In this document: one piece after another, positions 14,793-20,251 of the stretch
How the letters are laid out: each line of letters starts with the position of its first letter
How positions within the stretch are numbered: the stretch's first letter is position 1
Virus record (IMG/VR): IMGVR_UViG_3300030406_000983
Coordinates: 1-41,720 of that record
DNA length: 41,720 nucleotides
Reading direction: 5' to 3' (one strand)
From: a virus
The notes under the pieces: generated by a model
Told to the model about the DNA's origin: nothing
Databases searched by the model: none
The model's input: only the letters and a program-made list of their open reading frames with translations
Program-made: the position numbers and the translations under genes

Positions 14793-16505
14793 ATGGCTAG
14801 TTTAGCAGGAAAAACAATACAAAGCACATATAAAGATTTATTACAAGTATCAAACTCCAATAGTGGAGTAGACGGTTCATTAAGAATAGTAGAGGATGGA
14901 GAAGGAACTTCTTCTGCATTGCAAATAAGCACTAGTGGTGTAAAATCATCTGGAACATTAGCAGTTACTGGAGTTAGTACATTATCAAATAATTTAATAG
15001 TGAATGGCAATATAGATTTAAGTGGGGATATTGACGTAGATGGAACTTTAGAAGCTGATGCGATTACTGTAAATGGAGCTACATTAGCTAGTGTTATACA
15101 GGGAACAACAGTAACCAATGCTGTTAATGCTACTAATTCTACAAATGCAACTACAGCAGCTAATGTTACTACAAATGCTAATCTTACAGGGCATATAACA
15201 TCAGTAGGAAACGCAGCTGTATTAGGTTCATTCACACTTGCACAATTAAATACTGCTTTATCTGATGCTACTTTAGGCGGAAGTGTAACTATTGCAGAAG
15301 GCGATGTTCCAAATCTTCCAGCTAGTAAAATAACATCTGGCACTTTCGCTGATGCGAGGATAGCTGCTAGCAATGTTACCCAACACCAAGCATCCCTTTC
15401 AATAGGTGCTAGTCAAGTGGGTAGTGGTACTTTTGCAAATGCAAGAATATCCGCTTCAAATGTGACTCAACACGCAGTTGCTAAAACTGGAGGTACATTT
15501 ACAGGCAACGTAAGAATAGGAAGTTCTTTTGGTACTGATACAACTCCTTATGATTCTAATAGTGATTCTGCAAATGCTGACTTTCTAACAATAAAAGGAA
15601 AATCTTCAACAGACGATAAAGCAATATTAGAATTAGCAAGTGGTAATGTATCAGTGAGTGATATAATTGCAGAAATACATTTTGTAAATAGGTCTTCATT
15701 TGCAGACTTTAATCCTAAACAAAGAATAGTAGGTCATTATGGTCAAGGATTACAGATTTATACAAAAAACTCAAATAACGCTGAAGTTTTAGGTTTGCAA
15801 GTTAACAACCTTGCTCAAGTAAAATTAGGAGCTTATGGTTCTGGAACTTATACTGGTACTACCTCAAGGTTGTTAGCAGTTAATTCTTCTGGTGATATTA
15901 TTGAAAAACCCCAACATCTTGAAATTAATCATACTACTTACACACCTACTGGATATTATAAAGTATTACATAGAGGTGAATTTATTCAATGTTTTAATCA
16001 TAACATTCCAGATGGAGGTGCTACAGGTATTAATAATTGGTATCGTATGCCGTGGAATAGTAGAGATGATACAGGAAGCGAAGGAACTAACGGGTATCAT
16101 TCTAGTGATGACCCTCAAGGTAGATATAGATTTCTCTGTCCTTATAGTAGTATGCGATTAGTAAGGTTTATTATAAAGCCAACTCAAAACACTTTTAATA
16201 GTTACGCAGGAAACCCGACTATAACTGTGCAGTTTAATTACAAGTCACCTATTGATGCAACAACAGGAAGTCCAAACATTACTCAATCTTCTACGTTTAC
16301 TCTTCAAGCGGGAACAACTGCTCCTACTGGTGTAGGAGAACAACCAGCTTTAGTCTACAATAGAGATATAGACAATAATTCAGAAATGACTGCTTTGCAA
16401 TCTTTTAATTTAGGATGGGAAATACTTTTAACTTTTAAATTTGATACTCTACTGAGTGGGAATAACAGTTGGCTAGCTACTAGTGTTTGGTCTTGTTCAT
16501 TTTAG
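14793..16505 (+). CDS. Tail-fibre-like protein, 570 aa
   Basis: The N-terminal residues 1-50 (GKTIQSTYKDLLQVSNSNSG then RIVEDGEGTSSALQIS) are a widespread attachment motif of phage fibre proteins. Residues 55-250 are Thr/Ser/Asn/Gly-rich beta repeats (NLIVNGNIDLSGDIDVDGTL; ITSGTFADARIAASNVTQH occurs twice in variant form near 175-225), as in beta-helical shafts. Residues 370-570 form a separate globular end domain, GYYKVLHRGEFIQCFNHNIP to the C-terminus, that recurs in the next protein. It would be a trimeric fibre or spike in which the end domain touches the host surface. Confidence 0.75.
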   Translation: MASLAGKTIQSTYKDLLQVSNSNSGVDGSLRIVEDGEGTSSALQISTSGVKSSGTLAVTGVSTLSNNLIVNGNIDLSGDIDVDGTLEADAITVNGATLASVIQGTTVTNAVNATNSTNATTAANVTTNANLTGHITSVGNAAVLGSFTLAQLNTALSDATLGGSVTIAEGDVPNLPASKITSGTFADARIAASNVTQHQASLSIGASQVGSGTFANARISASNVTQHAVAKTGGTFTGNVRIGSSFGTDTTPYDSNSDSANADFLTIKGKSSTDDKAILELASGNVSVSDIIAEIHFVNRSSFADFNPKQRIVGHYGQGLQIYTKNSNNAEVLGLQVNNLAQVKLGAYGSGTYTGTTSRLLAVNSSGDIIEKPQHLEINHTTYTPTGYYKVLHRGEFIQCFNHNIPDGGATGINNWYRMPWNSRDDTGSEGTNGYHSSDDPQGRYRFLCPYSSMRLVRFIIKPTQNTFNSYAGNPTITVQFNYKSPIDATTGSPNITQSSTFTLQAGTTAPTGVGEQPALVYNRDIDNNSEMTALQSFNLGWEILLTFKFDTLLSGNNSWLATSVWSCSF

Positions 16506-16562
16506 GTTTAAAAATTTAATAATGCTTAATTGCGGTGGTGGTGGAAAATAAAGGAATAAACA

Positions 16563-17159
16563 ATGGGATTATTTGATTACACAACAAAAGAAATATTAAA
16601 CAAAGTTTTTGTAGGTGAGGCGCCTCATGGACCGGCATTAAATATACAAAGCTCAACTACCCAATCAAGACTAAACGCAGTATTTGATGAACAAAATAGT
16701 GCTTTAAGGGTAAATGTGTCTGGGAATACAACTATGCATATGGTTTTTTGTCACAATTTTGGAGATGTATTACAGGCAAATGACAATGTTTACTTGCCGT
16801 GGTCTGATAGTACAGAATCGGCTAGTGCTAATACTAAAAATTATTTAATAGCTCCCTATGATATGACATTTGTAAAGGCTCAAGTAATACAAGAAAATAT
16901 TACTCAAAACCATTCTTTAACACTTGCTATTGGGAAAAGACATAATGCTAGTGATACTGTTTTAGGTACTCAATCACAATCGGTTACCTCTAATGATGAT
17001 GGAGTTGTATTTACTTATACAGCAGCGGCTATTACAGGAACAAAGACAGTACCGAAAGGGCAATCTTGTTATCTTACTTTAGAAGCGAGTGTAACTGCTC
17101 AAGGTGGTACAACAGACCATTATGTTACTTCAGTATGGACAATGGACACATCAACTTAA
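16563..17159 (+). CDS. Fibre-tip-like protein, paralogue of 570-aa C-domain
   Basis: After a short N-terminus (MGLFDYTTKEILNKVFVGEA), residues 55-198 follow the same order of elements as the last 200 residues of the preceding fibre: His-Asn near the start (FCHNFGD vs CFNHNIPD), then VYLPWSDST vs WYRMPWNSRDD, then YLIAPYDMTFVKAQVI vs RFLCPYSSMRLVRFII, and a closing SVWTMDTS vs SVWSCSF. So it is a stand-alone copy of that end domain, perhaps a fibre tip, a second receptor-binding protein or a capsid-surface protein. AAGGAA serves as ribosome binding site. Confidence 0.6.
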   Translation: MGLFDYTTKEILNKVFVGEAPHGPALNIQSSTTQSRLNAVFDEQNSALRVNVSGNTTMHMVFCHNFGDVLQANDNVYLPWSDSTESASANTKNYLIAPYDMTFVKAQVIQENITQNHSLTLAIGKRHNASDTVLGTQSQSVTSNDDGVVFTYTAAAITGTKTVPKGQSCYLTLEASVTAQGGTTDHYVTSVWTMDTST

Positions 17160-17173
17160 ACAAGGAGAAAACA

Positions 17174-17377
17174 ATGGCTAAAAAAGAAAAAAAGCAAGTC
17201 ATTACAATAAATGATAAACAATATGACGTAAAAGATTTATCTGAGGAACAACTTATGATGGTAAATCATGTACATGACTTAGATAATAAATTAAGAACTG
17301 CTCAATTTAATGTTGACCAAATGCAAGGTGGTCGTAATTATTTTATGAGTTTGTTAGAAAAGACATTAGATGAATAA
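17174..17377 (+). CDS. DUF6447-like small protein, 67 aa
   Basis: I chose the ATG at 17174, which follows AAGGAG. An earlier in-frame start would run through the end of the previous gene. The pattern ITINDKQYDVKDLSEEQL, then a helical VNHVHDLDNKLRTAQFNV and a closing RNYFMSLLEKTLDE matches the small phage family I know as DUF6447 (short hydrophilic beta hairpin plus two-helix coiled coil). Its role is unknown. In other phages it also lies near fibre or lysis genes. Confidence 0.6.
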   Translation: MAKKEKKQVITINDKQYDVKDLSEEQLMMVNHVHDLDNKLRTAQFNVDQMQGGRNYFMSLLEKTLDE

Positions 17378-17397
17378 AACAATAAAGAAACTTAAAA

Positions 17398-17640
17398 GTG
17401 GAGGATTTGAAGTTGTTAGTACGAGTTATGACTTGCCTGTTCGTTATGAATCTAACAGGGTGCAGTCAAGGTTGGAGCGTAGGGGGGATACAGATAACTC
17501 CTCAAGACACAGTGGTAAACACAGTATTCATAGAAATAATAGCACACGATAGCGTAGAACATTGGTATGCAAACAAAATATACAATGGTGAAAATTGGTG
17601 TCATTTGCATGACGAATGGGAGCATGTTGAGGTTAGATGA
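17398..17640 (+). CDS. Putative small lipoprotein, spanin-like, 80 aa
   Basis: The GTG start at 17398 gives a signal sequence ending in the lipobox L-T-G-C: a short N-terminus with Lys5 and Arg9, a hydrophobic stretch VMTCLFVMNLTG, then Cys22. That is the mark of a lipid-anchored outer-membrane protein. Small phage lipoproteins next to a membrane-anchored coiled-coil gene are typical o-spanins of the Rz/Rz1 pair, which fuse inner and outer membranes at lysis. The mature part (about 58 residues, W- and H-rich, not Pro-rich) is not the classic Rz1 type. No strong ribosome binding site is seen. It overlaps the next gene by four bases. Confidence 0.5.
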   Translation: MEDLKLLVRVMTCLFVMNLTGCSQGWSVGGIQITPQDTVVNTVFIEIIAHDSVEHWYANKIYNGENWCHLHDEWEHVEVR

Positions 17641-17957
17641 GTGGAAAACCTAATACCGCTAGAAGCTATCGCACTACCATTCTTGATGATAACGCCATTG
17701 TTAGCATTAATCTCAAGTGGTTGGCTCAGGGACTTGTATTGGTTGCAGGGCTGGTATATGGATACTTACAAATTGAAGGTAGGATTAAGGCGCTTGAGAA
17801 TAAAGTGGCAACTGCTGATGAACAAATTGAAAATTTACTTAGCAAACATATTGCAGAGGAAAAAATAGAAAGGGAAGAGCTAGCTCAAAAGGTAGCCTTC
17901 TATGAAAAGGAATTAAACTTAAACCCATTTAGTTGGGGAAAAAAGAAGCGGAAGTAG
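17637..17957 (+). CDS. Membrane-anchored coiled-coil protein, spanin-like, 106 aa
   Basis: Residues 26-46 (WLAQGLVLVAGLVYGYL) form one transmembrane helix, followed by a charged coiled coil (IEGRIKALENKVATADEQIE and on to about residue 92) and a basic tail, KKKRK. GAGGT lies before the start, which overlaps the lipoprotein gene (ATGA). One membrane helix plus periplasmic coiled coil next to a lipoprotein gene is the arrangement of i-spanin and o-spanin. The alternative is a plain structural membrane protein. The 25-residue soluble N-terminus is longer than in a typical Rz. Confidence 0.5.
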   Translation: MSGKPNTARSYRTTILDDNAIVSINLKWLAQGLVLVAGLVYGYLQIEGRIKALENKVATADEQIENLLSKHIAEEKIEREELAQKVAFYEKELNLNPFSWGKKKRK

Positions 17958-17958
17958 T

Positions 17959-18276
17959 ATGGATTTTATAGCATTGTATGGCGAAGCAGGAATGATAGGA
18001 GTAGTGGGTGCTATGTTTGTATATTTGGTTGTGTCTATGTCGAATAAATCAGCTAGACAACAAGAAGAATTAGAAGCATTGAAGGTAGAAAACAGAGGTC
18101 AATCAGAAACATTAGAAAACATGGAAGGAATGATTATAAAGTTAATTGCTAGATGGAATCAATCTGATGATAAGCTTGACAGAAAGTTTGATGCCCTTAC
18201 AAAAGAAATAAACGACCTTGATAATCAAGTGTCGAGAATAGATGGTTCATTAAGCAGAATAAATGGTAAGCACTAA
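17959..18276 (+). CDS. Holin-like membrane protein, 105 aa
   Basis: The protein has one hydrophobic helix near the N-terminus (GMIGVVGAMFVYLVVSMS, about residues 11-28), then a basic short loop and a long coiled coil (about 34-100). This resembles the BhlA/UviB class of small phage/bacteriocin holin-like proteins (short N-terminus, one helix, charged coiled tail). A GGAAG sequence precedes the start. Grouped with another single-helix protein and a possible spanin pair, it is a good candidate to let the M15 endolysin reach the cell wall. Its true role has not been shown. Confidence 0.45.
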   Translation: MDFIALYGEAGMIGVVGAMFVYLVVSMSNKSARQQEELEALKVENRGQSETLENMEGMIIKLIARWNQSDDKLDRKFDALTKEINDLDNQVSRIDGSLSRINGKH

Positions 18277-18488
18277 TGGATAATAAAGATATATATCAAG
18301 TATTAGTAAAACATGATGAAAGATTAAAGAATATATATTCTGCATTAGGAAGAATAGAAAAACACTTGGATAAGTTAAATGGAAGAGTTACAAGCAATGA
18401 AAAAGAGATTGTTAAGTTTCAAGTATGGGGTGGTGTAGCACTTGTTACTTTTCCAATAATCGTAAACATAATAATGAGGTTAATATAA
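18276..18488 (+). CDS. XhlA-like holin-associated protein, 70 aa
   Basis: The layout is coiled coil first (DERLKNIYSALGRIEKHLDK and NGRVTSNEKEIVKF, residues 14-49), then one C-terminal membrane helix (VWGGVALVTFPIIVNIIM, about 50-67). This is the layout of the XhlA (hemolysin) family, small proteins that work with holins in lysis. Overlaps by one base (TAATG) on both sides tie it to its neighbours. The match rests on layout only. Confidence 0.5.
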   Translation: MDNKDIYQVLVKHDERLKNIYSALGRIEKHLDKLNGRVTSNEKEIVKFQVWGGVALVTFPIIVNIIMRLI

Positions 18489-18664
18489 TGTTAATGAAAA
18501 TGATAGCAGACGAGTTATTGTCTGATAAAACAGGCGATGAGATAATTGATGAAATCAACAAAGCAGTTGATATACCTATCATCTCTGAGAAAACAGAAAA
18601 AGCTATTCTTGAAGCACTTTGGAAAGTAATCAAAGGTGTATTACTCAAGAAGATTGGTGTATAA
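18488..18664 (+). CDS. Small hypothetical protein, 58 aa
   Basis: The start at 18488 (GAGGT upstream, TAATG overlap) is better than the longer in-frame alternative that would run through the previous gene. The protein is helical: an acidic first half (DKTGDEIIDEINKAVDIPII) and an amphipathic C-terminal helix, ILEALWKVIKGVLLKKIG, which could lie on a membrane. The family is not recognised. It sits at the end of the probable lysis group, so a lysis accessory role is possible. Confidence 0.55.
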   Translation: MLMKMIADELLSDKTGDEIIDEINKAVDIPIISEKTEKAILEALWKVIKGVLLKKIGV

Positions 18665-18807
18665 TGCCAGCAGCTAAAAAAGAAAAAGCATCTCCGAAGA
18701 AAGAAGCTAAACAGCCAGAATGGCAACAACATATAGCATATCTTTATGACGAGGTGGAAGAACTAAAAGAAAAACTTGAAAAAGTTTTAGGAAGAATGGG
18801 TTTGTAA
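18664..18807 (+). CDS. Small Lys/Ala-rich coiled-coil protein, 47 aa
   Basis: I set the start at 18664 (TAATG overlap). A longer frame from 18619 would overlap the previous gene by 46 bases. The first 18 residues are basic and unstructured (PAAKKEKASPKKEAKQPEW) and the rest is one heptad helix, AYLYDEVEELKEKLEKVLGR. It may be a small trimeric or dimeric protein with a nucleic-acid-binding tail. It opens the cluster of tiny basic genes up to 20078. Confidence 0.55.
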   Translation: MPAAKKEKASPKKEAKQPEWQQHIAYLYDEVEELKEKLEKVLGRMGL

Positions 18808-18808
18808 A

Positions 18809-19090
18809 ATGTCTAAAGGTAAGATGCCAGCAAGAAATAAGAAAAACTTTCGGTCCACTAAATCTGGAGCGGGAATGACTCGTGCTGGTGTGGCTGCTTA
18901 TAGAAGAATGAATCCCGGTTCTAAATTGAAAACCGCTGTAACAGGAAAGGTAAAGCCTGGTAGTAAGTCTGCAAAAAGAAGAAAGTCTTATTGTAGTAGG
19001 TCTGCAGGTCAAATGAGGATGCATGGAATTAATTGTTCCAAGACGCCTAAGAAAAGAATCTGTGCAGCTAGAAGAAGGTGGAAGTGTTAA
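18809..19090 (+). CDS. DUF6321-like basic protein, 93 aa
   Basis: The run GMTRAGVAAYRRMNPGSKLK, then TAVTGKVKPGSKSAKRRKSY and CSRSAGQM, ending in ICAARRRWKC, is the family DUF6321 known to me from marine T4-like and other phages ('GltraGvaaYrranPGSkLktAVtgkvkpGskaakRRkSfcaRsaGqM...RRRWkC'). It is strongly cationic with four Cys (Cys62, Cys76, Cys85, Cys93), which could bind a metal. Its function is unknown. A role in genome condensation, packaging or ejection fits the charge. It opens one base after the previous stop. Confidence 0.75.
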   Translation: MSKGKMPARNKKNFRSTKSGAGMTRAGVAAYRRMNPGSKLKTAVTGKVKPGSKSAKRRKSYCSRSAGQMRMHGINCSKTPKKRICAARRRWKC

Positions 19091-19234
19091 ATGTCTAAGA
19101 AAGATGCGTGTTATCACAAAGTAAAAGCAAGATACAAAGTGTGGCCATCAGCTTATGCTTCTGGAGCATTAGTTAAGTGTCGCAAAGTAGGAGCTGCTAA
19201 TTGGGGTAACTCAAGTAAAAAGAAAAAGAAGTAA
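19091..19234 (+). CDS. Tiny Cys-containing basic protein, 47 aa
   Basis: The 47-residue sequence begins MSKKDACYHKVKARYKVWPS and continues with AYASGALVKCRKVGAANWGN and a Lys tail. I recognise this pattern ('aCyrKVKsrYkVWPSAYASGaLvkCRkvGA.nWGn') as a small marine-phage family that in some phages is fused to, or neighbours, DUF5872-type proteins. Two Cys, one His and three aromatic residues are conserved. The gene follows its neighbour directly and overlaps the next by one base. The function is unknown. Confidence 0.7.
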   Translation: MSKKDACYHKVKARYKVWPSAYASGALVKCRKVGAANWGNSSKKKKK

Positions 19235-19431
19235 TGGCCAAAGAAGGATTGAAAAAATGGTTTTCGAGAAATCAAGGCAAAGGCTGGGTTGATTGCAAGA
19301 CAGGAAAGCCCTGTGGGAGACGTAAAGGTGAGAAGAGAAAGGGTTACCCAGCCTGCAGGCCTACAATGGCACAATGCACATCAGCTATGAAAAAGAAAAC
19401 TAGTAGTAAAAGGATTAGTTGGAAGTCATGA
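19234..19431 (+). CDS. DUF5872-like basic protein, 65 aa
   Basis: The sequence GLKKWFSRNQGKGWVDCKTG, then CGRRKGEKRKGYPACRP and MAQCTS is the signature I know as DUF5872 ('L.eWF...gk.WVDcktGkPCGR..g.kRkgYPaCRPt..qC'). Four Cys (Cys22, Cys28, Cys41, Cys49) and many Lys/Arg residues suggest a small metal-binding, nucleic-acid-associated protein. The family is shared between marine phages and some large eukaryotic viruses. Its biochemical role is not established. Confidence 0.75.
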   Translation: MAKEGLKKWFSRNQGKGWVDCKTGKPCGRRKGEKRKGYPACRPTMAQCTSAMKKKTSSKRISWKS

Positions 19432-19673
19432 ATAAAGTAATAGGAATGTCTGATGTATCATCTCCAGATACAGGCAGAGGTAGTGTACTTAAAACTGGAG
19501 GAAGGAAGAAGTATAATATGAAAGCAATGAAATGCAAAGTAGGTCAAGTCTACGATATGAAACTTAAAAAGTGTGTAACTAAAAAAGCAGACTTAAATAA
19601 AGATGGCAAACTATCTGGTTACGAAAGTAAAAGGTCAGCTGCAATTCAAAAATCAATGAAAGGAGGCATGTAA
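19428..19673 (+). CDS. Small protein with one EF-hand-like loop, 81 aa
   Basis: I chose the ATG at 19428 (ATGA overlap with the previous gene) and not the TTG at 19419. After a basic first part with Cys36 and Cys49 (MKCKVGQVYDMKLKKCV), residues 55-66 read DLNKDGKLSGYE. This fits the EF-hand/dockerin calcium-loop rule D-x-N-x-D-G-x-L-x-x-x-E at every position. The rest is a short basic helix. Calcium or another metal may stabilise the protein. I infer a virion-associated role from the neighbours. Confidence 0.65.
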   Translation: MNKVIGMSDVSSPDTGRGSVLKTGGRKKYNMKAMKCKVGQVYDMKLKKCVTKKADLNKDGKLSGYESKRSAAIQKSMKGGM

Positions 19674-19903
19674 TGCCAAGTAAAGCAAAGTGTAAAATGG
19701 GATGGAAAAAGATGGGGTATACGAGTATGGCTGATTGTATGAGTTATGGAGATAAGAAAATGGGCAAACCACAACAAGCTGGAACTTCTGCAAAAGCAGA
19801 ACAGAACATGGTACAGATGGCTAAAGGTAAATCCCAAAATGTTAGAATGAGAAACAAACTCAAAAGACAAGCAATGAGCGGGCCTAAGGGTTACGGTGGG
19901 TAA
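19673..19903 (+). CDS. Small basic hypothetical protein, 76 aa
   Basis: TAATG overlap start with GGAGG upstream. The front (KCKMGWKKMGYTSMADCMSY) has two Cys and Met/Trp residues, and the rest is Gln/Lys/Ser-rich and probably unstructured (KPQQAGTSAKAEQNMVQMAK), ending in GPKGYGG. Unusual for its high Met content (about a dozen). Not recognised. It shares charge and Cys content with its neighbours. Confidence 0.55.
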   Translation: MPSKAKCKMGWKKMGYTSMADCMSYGDKKMGKPQQAGTSAKAEQNMVQMAKGKSQNVRMRNKLKRQAMSGPKGYGG

Positions 19904-20078
19904 GAAAATAAACATAGACCTTTTCTCTAATGATGTAGGTTTTGGAGATACAGTTAGTAGAGCAATCAAGACTGTTACTAGAGGAAAGATAAAGGAGTGT
20001 GGTAAATGCAAAAAGCGTCGAGATATATTGAACAAGATGATTCCGTACAGGAATTCAACGACTCGGAGTTACGAGTAA
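19896..20078 (+). CDS. Small CxxC protein, 60 aa
   Basis: A GTG start at 19896 with AAGGG upstream overlaps the previous gene by eight bases. The main feature is FGDTVSRAIKTVTRGKIKEC then GKCKKRRDILNKMIPY: the pattern 'G.G.tv.r.ik..t.GkikeCggCkkRr..LNk..p' is widespread among small phage proteins, with one CxxC pair (Cys36, Cys39). It may bind metal together with another protein. The last 73 bases overlap the next gene in a different frame. Confidence 0.6.
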   Translation: MGKKINIDLFSNDVGFGDTVSRAIKTVTRGKIKECGKCKKRRDILNKMIPYRNSTTRSYE

Positions 20079-20251
20079 GAAACGGAGGAGCTATACAAGG
20101 CTCCGAAGGTGGTCTTAGGCTAGATGTATTTGACCATGATGCAAACTCTGAAGTAGACTTTAGTGAAGATACTTGCACTCTTTGTGAGTTGCCAGAGCAT
20201 GCCCAGAATCTAATTATACAAGACATAGAGTACGACCAATCCAATGCCTAA
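20006..20251 (+). CDS. Small acidic protein with CxxC, 81 aa
   Basis: AAGGAG sits inside the previous gene at the correct distance from ATG 20006. The protein is acidic, unlike the cluster before it, and has one CTLC pair (Cys58, Cys61) near VDFSEDTCTLCELPEHAQNL. Family unknown. It overlaps the nozzle-like gene by eight bases, so it may be coupled to it and could be a tail-assembly helper. Confidence 0.55.
   Translation: MQKASRYIEQDDSVQEFNDSELRVRNGGAIQGSEGGLRLDVFDHDANSEVDFSEDTCTLCELPEHAQNLIIQDIEYDQSNA

Noticed and set aside
14780-15373. 197-aa minus-strand frame opposite the fibre gene
   Set aside because: Shadow of the repetitive Thr/Ser/Ala/Gly codons of the fibre. Low-complexity product and no start signal.
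16522-16551. Nine-codon frame encoding MLNCGGGGK between the fibre genes
   Set aside because: Too short, no ribosome binding site. More likely leader sequence.
17370-17552. 60-aa frame overlapping the lipoprotein gene
   Set aside because: The start overlaps the previous stop, but the product is low-complexity and without a fold. The lipobox frame is better supported. An embedded gene cannot be excluded.
17641-17868. 75-aa frame with hydrophobic front inside the 106-aa membrane gene
   Set aside because: Hydrophobicity could come from overlap with the other membrane gene. GTG start without its own ribosome binding site. Nested spanin-type genes exist, so it is only a weak rejection.
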